A stretch of 64,000 nucleotides of DNA from Locusta migratoria. Lineage: Eukaryota; Arthropoda; Insecta; Orthoptera; Acrididae. Positions 55,616 through 64,000 of this stretch are shown here, piece after piece. How positions within the stretch are numbered: the stretch's first letter is position 1; every line of letters starts with the position of its first letter. The stretch spans positions 759,825,006 to 759,889,005 of the forward strand of contig CM048745.1 in assembly GCA_026315105.1 (NCBI GenBank). Reading direction: 5' to 3'. The notes below the pieces were generated by a model. It saw only the letters and a program-made list of their open reading frames with translations, had not been told where the DNA came from and did not search any database. Made by a program: the position numbers and the translations under genes.

Positions 55616-55643
55616 ATATTATATATATATATATATGTATATA
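55616..55643. repeat. (TA)n tract bordering mariner-type element
   Basis: TA run with one TG, immediately outside the left terminus CAAGGTGTTTC at 55644. Confidence 0.9.
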
Positions 55644-55821
55644 CAAGGTGTTTCACTAAGTGTGTTTGCCTCTGTAAGATATAAAATAATAGGTGACGGG
55701 AAATTTTAATGCGGTAGGTCAACACAAGAAATGTTACACTTTCTGCGGAGCTATGAACATAGTTTATTGCATTATTTTCCAAAGAGTTACAGCAGAAAGA
55801 TATATATATATATATATATTA

Positions 55822-55868
55822 TTAGACTTGTGCGACACCACACAATGCACGAAAGAAAAAAACTATTG

Positions 55869-55926
<58 letters not shown>

Positions 55927-55975
55927 CAATAGTTTTTTTTTCTTTCGTGCATTGTGTGGTGTCTCAAAAGTCTAA
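55822..55975. repeat. near-perfect palindrome centred on (TA)n, includes LTR tip
   Basis: Left arm (about 55825-55872) is the reverse complement of the right arm (about 55921-55972): GACACCACACAATGCACGAA, AGAAA-A runs, CTATTGTTCATA. The centre is about 50 bp of (TA)n. The right arm spans the mariner arm sequence and the first ~22 bases of the solo LTR; the left arm carries the same junction inverted. So the inverted duplication happened after the LTR had inserted. The two arms differ by 2 bases in the A run and a few in the LTR part. Confidence 0.85.
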
Positions 55976-56437
55976 AGTGCGCGCCACGTACTTACGCCGC
56001 GCGCCGCCATGCACGCACGGAGCGGCGTTCTTACGACGTCAGCCACAAGCGCCCTCTGCTACAACTCCGCTCGTGGCCACCACTGAACGACATCGTTCAC
56101 TTAGGACTGAGATAGGAACCAGGTAACACTTCGGAATCAGATAGGCACCAGTGAAGACTTGGCTATCGGATAGGCACTAGGCAGGCCTCTAGCTCAACTA
56201 TGTATCAGCATTCTGCTGTACTGAGCTATGTAAATGTTAAGTATTACTAAGTCTCTAAGAAATATATATCTCGTTCTAATTTACTCTAGTGTTTCTAGTT
56301 TTTGCTGTCCCACTGGCTGGTCACCTTCGTAGCTGCACAAGCGTGCATCGTTTATTCCTGTGTCGGTCTTTCTACTCGGCCACCGACACCTACGACGGAA
56401 ACGAGACAAAAAGCGGCGACGAGGCTGGGACACAAAA
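55955..56437 (+). repeat. solo LTR of the Gypsy family, 5-bp target duplication
   Basis: From TGTGGTGTCTCAAAAGTCTA to CGAGGCTGGGACACAAAA it aligns with both LTRs of the element at 20083-25654 in reverse orientation. CATTG lies at 55950-55954 and 56438-56442. Related mariner arms at 56996-57006 and 57830-57840 show the same place uninterrupted (GAATCCAATG in reverse complement), so the empty site is visible. No internal region, hence produced by LTR-LTR recombination. The trailing AAAA may belong to the LTR or the flank. Confidence 0.9.
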
Positions 56438-56605
56438 CATTGGATTCGTTGAAACCAGCTGCGTCCAAATCAATTTAAACTACATTCCTATCACTGTTAG
56501 TTTGGGAGCTACAACCCTTCAAAGTTTCAGGGGCAGATACCACACGCTGTACATAATACATGGCTGTGTGGTGGGTGATGGATGTTATGGCGGTGGGAAG
56601 TTGAT

Positions 56606-56875
56606 TTACATGAGATGTTCAAATGTGTGTCCATGTTCCTCAATGCATAATGCAATGCGCCGTCTAAAGGATCTGCGGACGAGATGTAACATCGCCGGTG
56701 TGATGGAGCGACATGCGTCCTTGATGCGCCGATTTAGATCATCTGCGGATGTGGGCTCAGTGACACGATCCTTTAGATATCCCCAGAAAAAGAAATCTGC
56801 TGGTGTTAAATCGGGCGACCTTGCGGGCCATGAATGAGGACCATGGCGCCCCAACCCCAACCCCCCCCCCCACAC
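56606..56875 (-). pseudogene. mariner-type transposase C-terminus
   Basis: Open frame with HSWPARSPDLTPADFFFWGY, then LKDRVTEP, LNRRIKDACRSITPAML and IEEHGHTFEHL. SPDLTPxDFFLWGxLKD is the block with the third catalytic Asp of mariner (DD34D) transposases, and the end matches insect mariner C-termini. N-terminal helix-turn-helix and first catalytic Asp are missing, so the element is not autonomous. The frame ends close to the inner side of the left arm. Confidence 0.85.
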
Positions 56876-57148
56876 CCATGTATTATGTACAGCGTGTGGT
56901 ATCTGCCCCTGAAAATTTGAAGGGTTGTAGCTCCCAAACTAACAGTGATAGGAATGTAGTTTAAATTGATTTGGACGCAGCTGGTTTCAACGAATCCAAT
57001 GTACGATAGAAAAAGCTATTGTTCCATTTAAAAAATTATATCTTTGTGCTGTGACTCTTTGGAAAATTATACAATAAACCATATTCATAGCTCCGCAGAA
57101 AGTGTAACATTTCTTGTGTTGACCTACCACATTAAAATTTCCCGTCAC

Positions 57149-58012
57149 CAGGGTGTTTCACTAAGTGCGTTTGCCTCTGTAATAATAGGTGACAGAAAAT
57201 TTTAATGTGGTAGGTAAACACAAGAAATATTACACTTTCTGCAGAGTTCAAATGTTCAAATGTTTGTATAGCTTATGGGACTACGGGGTCATCAGAACCT
57301 AACTTACAAACTGCTTATGATCTAGCTAATACTAAGGACGGCACAAATATCCATGCACGAGAGGGGATTCGAACCCCCGACCATAGTGGCCGTGCGGACT
57401 GTGACTGGCGCGCCGCAAAGCGCTCGGCCACCGCGGCCGGCGTCTGCGGAGCTATGAACATAGTTTATTGTATCATTTTCCACAGAGTTACAGCACAAAG
57501 ATATAATTTTTTAAACGTAACAATAGCTTTTTTCTAACGTGTGTTGGATTCGTTTAAACCAGCTGCGTCCAAATCAAACTACATTCCTATCACTGTTAGT
57601 TTGGGAGCTACAACCCTCAAAGTTCCGGGAGCGGAGGCTGCGATAGCGTAGCTGACTGGCCGAGTAGCTATCCCCTGGGGCACGGCCCACTGTCTCATGA
57701 CCACCAGCCAGTCAGATACGCTGTCGTAGCCTCCGCCCCCGGAACTTTGAAGGGTTGCAGATCCCAAACTAACAGTGATAGGAATGTAGTTTAAATTGAT
57801 TTTGACGCAGCTGATTTCAACGAATCCAATGCATGATAGAAAAATTATTGTTCACTTTAAAAAAATTATATCTTTTTGCTGTAACTCTTTGGAAAACTAT
57901 GTTCATAGCTCCGCAGAAAGTGTAACATTTCTTGTGTTGACCTACCGCATTAAAATTTCCCGTCACCTATTATTTTATAAGTTACAGAGGCAAAAACACT
58001 TAGAGAAACACC

Positions 58013-58015
<3 letters not shown>
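57149..58015. mobile_element. mariner-type long-arm element, copy 2 (non-autonomous)
   Basis: Termini CAGGGTGTTTCACTAAGTGC (57149) and its inverse ...TTAGAGAAACACCCTG (58015). Two arms of about 250-300 bp match those of copy 1. The centre (about 57630-57740) is itself an inverted pair (CGGAGGCTGCGATAGCGTAG / CTGTCGTAGCCTCCGCCCCC) without coding sequence. A SINE interrupts the left arm. On the right it abuts (TA)n; on the left it abuts the truncated end of copy 1. Confidence 0.85.
57247..57442 (-). repeat. tRNA-derived SINE in mariner arm, target duplication
   Basis: Reverse complement GCCGGCCGCGGTGGCCGAGC head with B box GGTTCGAATCC. Flanked by TCTGCAGAG (57238-57246) and TCTGCGGAG (57443-57451), 8 of 9 matching, within the mariner arm sequence. 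Confidence 0.9.

Positions 58016-58076
<61 letters not shown>
58016..58076. repeat. (TA)n microsatellite
   Basis: About 60 bp of TA starting exactly at the mariner terminus at 58015. Confidence 0.97.
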
Positions 58077-58078
<2 letters not shown>

Positions 58079-58157
58079 CGACGTTACAGCGTTCATTTTT
58101 AATGAAATAAATCGCAATTTGCGATCACTTATGTCTTCACTGTACTAGGTTTAGATG

Positions 58158-58362
58158 TAATGAAAATTTGTGCCCGGCCGGGATCTCCTGCTTACTAGGC
58201 AGACGCGTTGACCACTCCGCCAGCGAAGACACAGTGACCAACACGACTGCAGAGGACTCTTCCCTGCACGTCTCCAGCCACACCCAAATCTCCATTCGCC
58301 ACACTGTCTCCTTCCTATTACCACAGAATTAAGAATCCCGGCCGGGTACAAATTTTCATTCG
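58158..58362. repeat. tRNA-like SINE piece and inverted partner end
   Basis: The minus strand of 58160-58245 reads GCTGGCGGAGTGGTCAACGC, then GTCTGCCTAGTAAGCAGGAG and CCCGGCCGGGCACAAATTTT: an A box and AGT-type anticodon arm as at 37147. The plus strand at 58335-58362 repeats CCCGGCCGGGTACAAATTTT. The 25-bp ends therefore form an inverted repeat around about 150 bp. Confidence 0.65.
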
Positions 58363-58404
58363 CCGCACATTGGTATTACGGTTAAGCCATAAGTGATTGC
58401 AAAT

Positions 58405-58945
58405 TGCGATTTATTTCATTAATTCCCGAAATGTTCAGTAATGGGAAACTTGGTGGCCAGTAGAAGTGTCTCAACTCAGGACTGTACTTGGAGCCACTCT
58501 GTGGCAGTTATTGACGAGTGGGGTGTCGTGTTCTCCTGCTGGAATTTTCCAAGTCCGTTGGAATGCATAATGGACGTGAATGGCTGCAGGTGATCAACCA
58601 GGATACGTAAGTCGTATCTACAGTTGTCAGGGGTCCTATGTCACTCAAACGGCATACATTCCGCACCATTAAACAACCTCCTCCAGCTTGAAAATCACTT
58701 GCCGACATGCAAGGTCATGGACTTAGGAGGTTGTCTTCACACACGTAGATCTCCGTCCACTCGATACAATTGGAAACGAATCTCGTCAGACCAGGTAACA
58801 TGTTTGTAGTCATCAACAGTGCAATTTTGCTGTTGACGTGATGAGGTGAGGCGTAAATATTTTTTATCGCGCAGTCGGGATCTAGAGTGCATCTTGAAAT
58901 GTTCTACTACTATAGCATTAAGAGACACTTCAATTGACGACACTT
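58405..58945 (-). mobile_element. Tc1-like transposase remnant
   Basis: Minus strand: DDYKHVTWSDEIRFQLYRVD, with WSDE carrying the first catalytic Asp, then GGGCLMV, LSDIGPLTTVDTT, FQQENTTPHSS, where the second catalytic Asp (usually QQDN) is Glu, and WLQ. The HWPPKSPD..IEHIW block is reduced to HFYWPPSFPITEH in another frame. Multiple breaks. A different Tc1 lineage from the element at 61561. It is flanked by the dimeric SINE on the right. Confidence 0.8.
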
Positions 58946-58973
58946 ACTAGAAAAAAAAGTACTTCATCAAAGG

Positions 58974-59313
58974 CGGTGGCCGAGGGGACTAAGGCGCTCC
59001 AGTCACGGTCTGCATGGCCACTACGGTCGGGGGTTCGAATCCCCCCTTGGGAATGGACATTTGTGCCGTCCTAGTTCGTAAGTAGTTCATAAGTAGTTTG
59101 TAAGTTTAAAAAGCCGGCCGCTGTGGCCGAGGAGACTGAGGCGCTTCAATCATGGTCTGCAAAGCCACTACGGTCGGGTGTTCGAATCCCCCCTCGGGCA
59201 TGGATATTTGTGCCGTCCTACTTCGTAAGTAGTTCATAAGTAGTTTGTAAGTTTAGGGACTGATGACCCCGTAGTTAAGTCCCATAAGCTTTACAAATAT
59301 TTGAACATTTTGA
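58974..59313 (+). repeat. dimeric SINE with 13-bp target duplication
   Basis: Two head-to-tail SINE units: the left (58974 to about 59108) has the tRNA-like head and body but stops before GGACTGATGACCCC. An AAAAA linker joins it to a complete right unit (59113-59313) with GCCGGCCGCTGTGGCCGAGG, B box and full tail. ACTTCATCAAAGG occurs at 58961-58973 and 59314-59326, outside the pair, and there is no duplication between units. The missing left tail is not found after the right unit, so the pair inserted as one dimer. Confidence 0.9.
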
Positions 59314-59326
59314 ACTTCATCAAAGG

Positions 59327-61558
59327 ATCATAAGTAATAAAAGTATTTAATGTAACTTTGCAGATTTTATGTTTTGTGGGTCTAACAAATAACATTCAAA
59401 GACTTCTTTCACTTTCTGAACTGATACACAATTTAAGACTAGTAATCCGAGACTAACAAAGCAAGACTAATTCAATTTCCGCGATGTGCCTCCATTTATA
59501 GTTTTCTGACAATACACCTCATTATTGACATAATGGTCATTAAATTTATACAATTAGCACTCTATGAACAGGTAGAATATGTCTCTTTTAACATAATTAT
59601 TGAACAGTTTGATACGTTTCGACATTACATATGTTAATATGTCATTAGAAATTTAATTACAAATTTCGGAAGTTACATGGTCTCATTGACTGCTAATGAT
59701 GAACTTTGTAATTATTGTACGATTTATAGAAATATAAGAGATCGTGTAACACTCCCCTTACTAACCGTTTGATTAATCATATGACAGATTAACGGTGAAA
59801 TGACTCGTGTGTTGCCTACATTAATACTTGGACAAGGCTATCTTTACAGAAAAAAATATTGTGCAAAAGAAAACCAACAAGTGAGGGAAAGCTGCCGCAA
59901 CGAACTACCACACCAGATAGCCCGTTCTTCCTACTCTACTGATTACTAACTGAACTGATTTAATTTCGGAACAATCCCAGTCACATATAAGTACTACAAA
60001 TTATACGAAGTAGCAATGAAACATTACATAGTCACGGTCGCCAGCCCAGTGGGGCACCCAGAGTGATTTGTAATTAAACATGACAATTATCAATGGGTAA
60101 TCACACACCTTAGTGTCGCATAACAGAAGGTTGGCAAACACTTTTGCAATCGAATAACTTTTACGTATAATGATGCTTCTGTTTTATCAGTTTATAGTAA
60201 GAAAGAAAGTAAACCACGTAATAATTTTGAAATGAACTGGTTTAGCTCGGAAGTAGTGTTGGATCAGAGACGACTGTTACACTCAATTATTAACGTCCCC
60301 TCACTAACTAACACTCACCTGCATGAGAATTACACAGTGGGCAACAGAACACTTACTTAACAGAATAATTAACATTAAGATTACCAAGGAAGAAAATATT
60401 CAGAATAATTTGCAACTAGATCACAACACCTCGATAACGCCGGGAATACGAACCATAATAGAAAATCAACTTTATACATAAATTTTACACCAATGAAATA
60501 TTAAATGATTATGAACCAATTATTTCAGAATTAATATCGTTTCTGTTTAGTTAGTTAGTTAGTTAGTTGTGCCAGCTTTGTCTCTTTTACAAGAAAGTAG
60601 TTCTCTCGTTTCAAAAATTTAATGTTTTGAAATTAGCTTTAAAATTTAAACTTTAGTTATTTAAAATTGTTCTTTATAGCTTGGCACTGAATTCTATATT
60701 CTTTTCACTTTCAGCGACACTCGGGGATTTTCTAGAAGGGATAGGACCCTACTTGGTATCAATGTTTCAGGACAATGATGTGGTAGAAGTTCTTTAAATT
60801 TTAGGTCATTATTAGAAATTTTTTTTTCTCAAGGACAAAAGTGGGTAACGCCTTACAAAATATCTAAACTCTGTGTGGTCGGAAATTATTGGAGCAGTCT
60901 TACATAGCGTCCTCGTTGCTGAAAAGCAGGATGCGCCGACTGCGACATTGCTGCAGGTCACAATACAGGCACGGATCCAATCCGGTGAGCAATTTGAGGG
61001 CAGAATCTTGTCATATACAAATGAACTGGCTCGCGCCCCCGCTCATATTGGAAACATGGCGCTTATTCTGGAACTGCGCCAAGGCCTGGCAACTGCAAAG
61101 ATCGTGACGCTGCACGCACCCGCGCACTTGCTAACGTCCGAACTGTTCTAACGACAGAGCTCCACACAACTGAGTCCACAGCTACTACTACTGCTCCTGC
61201 GTTGTTGCTCCAAAGACCACATACCACACACACACCAAAGATGTTTCCTACTTTCCCTATCGACGATTGCCCAAATACATAGATAATAAATTACATTAAT
61301 TAACATAAACAAATTAAACAATACTACTATACACATCAGTTATGATAATAAACTTCAACAAAACCTACATAAATTTAAAATTAAATACACATTTGAATAA
61401 CACATCTGTATCCTAACGTCACACTCGGATAAAACTGACAGTTCCAACCAATTGGAAATCAATCCTTTAATTCCTTTAAAACTGAAAACTAAATAGATTC
61501 AATGATTTATATGATTATTTACAGATAATTATTCAAATTACAACAGTGCTTCAGTAAA
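59327..61558. other. unassigned AT-rich stretch with one hammerhead-like motif
   Basis: About 2.2 kb. It contains a (TTAG)5 run near 60551-60570 and a GC-richer patch at 60860-61140 with a 92-codon frame (60873-61151) lacking a known motif. The motif at 59617-59648 is listed separately. Confidence 0.4.
59617..59648 (-). other. hammerhead-like core with one altered base
   Basis: Minus strand: CUAAUGA (G to A in the CUGANGA box), helix ACAU...AUGU around a long loop, UC, then GAAAC GUAUC. The GAAAC-GUAUC part is well kept. Confidence 0.4.
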
Positions 61559-61560
61559 TA

Positions 61561-62955
61561 CACTACTGGCCATTAAAATTGTTGCACCAAGAAGAAATGC
61601 AGATGACTAACGAGTATTCATTGGACAAATGTATTATACTAGAACTGACATGTGATAACATTTTCACGAAATTTGGGTGCATAGATGCTGAGAAATCAGA
61701 ACCCAAAACAGCCACCTCTGGCCGTAATAACGGCCTTGATACGCCTAGGCATTGAGTCAAGCAGAGCTTGGATGGCGTGTGCAGGTACAGATACCCATAT
61801 AGCCTCAACATAATACCACAGATCATCAAGAGTAGCGACTGGCGTATTGTGACGAGCCAGTCGCTCGATTACCATTGACCAGACGTTTTCAATTGGTGAT
61901 CTGGAGAATGTGCTGGCCAGGGCAGCAGTCGAACATTTTCCGTATCCAGAAGGGCCCCTACAGGACCTGCAACATGCGGTCGAGCATTATCCTGCTGAAA
62001 TGTAGGGGTCGGCACGGATCGAATGAAGGGTAAAGCCACGGGTCGTAAAACATCTGAAATGTAACGGCCACTGTTCAAACTGCCGTCGATGCGAACAAGA
62101 GGTGACCGAGACATGTAACCAATGGCACGCCCATACCATCACGCCGGGTGATACGCCAGTATGGCGATGACGAATACACGTTTGCAATGTGCGTTCTCCG
62201 CGATGTGCCGAACACGGATGCGACCATCATGATGCAGTAAACAAAACGGATTTATCTGAAGAAATGACGTTTTGCCATCGTGCACCCAGGATCGTCGTTG
62301 CATACACCATCGTAGGCGCTCCTGTCTGTGATGCAGCGTCAAGGGTAACCGCAGTCATGATCTCCAAGCTGATAGTCCATGTTGCTGCAAACGTCGTCGA
62401 ACTGTTCGTGCAGATGGTTGTTGTCTTGCAAACGTCCCCATCCTTTGCCTCAGGGGTCAAGACGTGACTGCACGTTCCGCTACAGCCATGCGGATAAGAT
62501 GCCTGTCGACTGCTACTGATACGAGGCCGTTGGTATCCAGCACGGCGTTCTGTATAGCCCTCCTGAACCCACCGATTCCATATTCTGCTGACTGTCACTG
62601 GATCGCGACCAACACGATCAGCAATGTCGCGATACCATAAACCGCAATCACGATAGGCTACAATCCGACCTTTATGGAAGTCGGAAAAGTGATGTTACGC
62701 ATTTCTCCTCCTTGCACGAAGTATCACAGCAACGTTTCACTAGGTAACGACGGTCAACTTCTGTTTGTGTATGAGAAATCGGTTAGAAACTTTCCTCATG
62801 TCAGCACGTTGTAGGTGTCGTCACCGGCGCGACCCTTGTTTGAATGCTCTGAAAAGCTAATCAGTTGCATATCTCAGCATCTTCTTGCGGTCACTTAAAT
62901 TTCTCGTCTGTAGCACGTCATCTTCGTGGTGTAGCAATTTTAATGGCCAGGAGTG
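61561..62955 (-). mobile_element. Tc1-like transposon, complete ends
   Basis: Terminal inverted repeats CACT(A/C)CTGGCCATTAAAAT... at 61561 and the inverse ATTTTAATGGCCAGGAGTG at the right end, each flanked by TA (61559-61560, 62956-62957), the Tc1/mariner target duplication. Length 1.4 kb fits a transposon with a single transposase gene. The repeats are short (about 28-35 bp). Confidence 0.92.
61600..62705 (-). pseudogene. Tc1-like transposase (DD34E type), broken
   Basis: Minus strand: FHKGRIVAYRDCGLWYRDIA and VTVSRIWNRWVQEGYTERRA (paired helix-turn-helix of Tc1), RLRWCMQRRSWVHD, SSDKS where SDES is expected (first catalytic Asp kept, Glu to Lys), HDGRIRVRH, RSPLVRIDGSLNSGRYISDV, FQQDNARPHVA (second Asp kept), ENVRLLPWPAHSPD, and PIENVW (third residue, Glu) in a shifted frame. 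At least four frame changes or stops. Such enzymes excise and insert the element at TA. Confidence 0.88.
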
Positions 62956-62957
62956 TA

Positions 62958-63096
62958 AATTCACAGAACGTTGCAGTATGACAAATTATATTTCTGACTA
63001 ATTGACTCGGTCTTTCTACAGTACAAAAGTTCCGACGTATTTTTATCGTCTAATGTAGTAAAAATTAATTAAAACGAACATATTAAACCGGATACA

Positions 63097-63098
<2 letters not shown>
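62958..63098. other. unassigned spacer
   Basis: Nothing recognised. Confidence 0.3.

Positions 63099-63170
<72 letters not shown>
63099..63170. repeat. (TA)n microsatellite
   Basis: About 72 bp of pure TA. Confidence 0.97.
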
Positions 63171-63172
<2 letters not shown>

Positions 63173-63320
63173 TTGGTTATGCTGTAAGAAAATTGAGAGT
63201 AAAAAATAAAACGGAATCGTATGGGCCGGCTATGCACAGCTGTGACTCCTGCAACGTGGGAGCGGATATATGACTTCATCTTGTTGGTAAGTACAAACGT
63301 CTAAACGAACTAACTCATCT

Positions 63321-63609
63321 TCATGACAATACAAATCCGCACACAAATTTTATCACCGTAGAGGAACTCACAAAACCTCAGTGGACTCTTCCTCCCCAAC
63401 CACCTTATAGTCATGATCACGAACCGTCGGATTTCTACATGTTTGGTCCAATGAAAGACGCATTTCGTGGGATGCATTACGCGGATGTTGAAGAAATTAT
63501 GGATGCAGAACGACGTTGGCTCCGACATGACCAGTGGAATGGTACCGTGCAGGCATCAGATCATCACTTCAAGGTGACGTCAAGCTGTACCATTGAATGG
63601 AGCAAATAG
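63321..63609 (+). pseudogene. mariner transposase C-terminal fragment
   Basis: An uninterrupted frame begins with LHDNTNPHT, the block with the second catalytic Asp (HDNARPHTA), continues PPYSHDHEPSDFYMFGPMKD, the third Asp block (HPPYSPDLAPSDYHLFGPLK), then AFRGMHYADVEEIMDAERRW and ends SSCTIEWSK with TAG at 63607-63609. The catalytic Asp residues are kept. The N-terminal two thirds are absent. It is a third mariner lineage, different from that at 56606. Confidence 0.88.
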
Positions 63610-64000
63610 TGTTGTGTAGCTTAAAGCAGTATTTGAATGCTGAATAAAACAACCAGTGATTCAGGAGAAAAGTGTTGTATTACTTATCCATCTCCCCTTA
63701 TAAGCAAACGTAGTGTCAGAAGTTAAGATACTACATTCTAACTTAATAACCTCCTTTAACGGGTATGCACGTACTCATTTCCTATGTTCTTCTTCCATCT
63801 CTGTCCATCACCATTTAACGTACATCATAGCCCAATCCTTAAAGCAATCAACAATCTAACAGTACGGTGCTTTACTAGACTTGGTCCTGTTTGGAGGTCG
63901 TATGCCGTTCCCTTCCTCCGGCCTTTGAACTGACTTAACTGACTTACCAGCCAGTTATAGATGGACCTACAGTTTAACGTGATTCACGTGCAGAATGGCG
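63610..64000. other. unassigned stretch to window end
   Basis: An AATAAAACA signal at 63642 may be the polyadenylation site of the mariner transcript. Nothing else recognised. Confidence 0.35.

Larger units (their letters stand above)
55644..57148 (-). mobile_element. mariner-type element with long inverted arms, copy 1
   Basis: The left terminus CAAGGTGTTTCACTAAGTGT follows a TA. The left arm (to 56563, with insertions) and right arm (56877-57148) are inverted copies: GCAGAAAGTGTAACATTTCT, ACTAACAGTGATAGGAATGT, CATGTATTATGTACAGCGTG. Arms therefore total about 400 bp each without inserts. The left arm is interrupted by a TA-centred palindrome and a solo LTR. The right terminal about 50 bp is lost where it meets copy 2. 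Between the arms lies a transposase C-terminal remnant. Tc1/mariner assignment comes from the transposase and the TA flank. Confidence 0.75.

Noticed and set aside
60551..60570. (TTAG)n run as a telomere-like repeat
   Set aside because: The insect telomere unit is TTAGG. This is a short TTAG tetranucleotide repeat.
1..64000. CRISPR arrays, bacterial operons, rRNA genes
   Set aside because: No regularly spaced direct repeats, ribosomal core sequences or operon structure; composition and repeats are those of an insect nuclear genome.

Overview
The window looks like gene-poor, transposon-dense DNA from a large insect genome, most likely a grasshopper or locust (Orthoptera, Schistocerca-like). 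The reasons are the tRNA-derived SINEs with a GCCGGCCGCGGTGGCCGAG-type head, RTE and CR1/L2-type LINEs with insect-type reverse transcriptases, a Ty3/Gypsy element, several Tc1/mariner remnants, long (TA)n tracts, and no bacterial gene organisation. The genus is an inference from remembered repeat types, not from a search. I recognise no intact host gene. Every recognisable coding sequence belongs to a mobile element and carries at least one break.

Layout. 1-2.5 kb: LINE fragments, a SINE with a clean target duplication, and a broken reverse-strand RTE copy. 3.8-4.7 kb: a DNA-transposon remnant abutting a perfect palindrome centred on (TA)n. 6.7-7.6 kb: RTE 3' fragment. 9.1-9.6 kb: CR1/L2 3' fragment. 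10.3-11.2 kb: a Penelope-like remnant (GIY-YIG endonuclease plus hammerhead-like core). 11.9-14.6 kb: the best RTE copy, 5'-truncated with one frameshift, inserted with an 11-bp target duplication into an older poly(A)-tailed tRNA-like SINE. 20.1-25.7 kb: a complete-ended but dead Gypsy element on the minus strand with two LTRs, PBS and PPT, lacking its integrase core. 26.4-34.3 kb: an old RTE copy split by a SINE and by a full-length minus-strand CR1/L2-type element (ORF1 with an esterase-like domain, ORF2 with two in-frame stops, tandem 5' units). 37.1-38.1 kb: tRNA-like pieces and a second Penelope-like remnant with a TATA-bearing GC-rich segment and a hammerhead-like core. 39-43 kb: two SINEs, a 195-bp tandem duplication and a Tc1-like remnant. 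44-52 kb: mostly unassigned, with hammerhead-like motifs, a LINE fragment, an RTE 5' end and SINEs. 55.6-58.1 kb: two adjacent long-armed mariner-type elements, one carrying a solo LTR of the same Gypsy family, the other a SINE. 58.2-59.3 kb: a Tc1-like remnant and a dimeric SINE moved as one unit. 61.6-63.0 kb: a Tc1-like element complete at both ends. 63.3-63.6 kb: a mariner C-terminal fragment.

The elements form a layered insertion history: SINE into RTE, CR1 into RTE, RTE into SINE, LTR and SINE into mariner arms. The most notable signal no standard feature list would show is a set of about eleven small hammerhead-ribozyme-like cores (CUGANGA, short helix II, GAAA) dispersed on both strands. 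Two of them lie beside Penelope-like GIY-YIG remnants, which suggests a long-running population of ribozyme-bearing retroelements. Most of the remaining sequence is AT-rich and unassigned.
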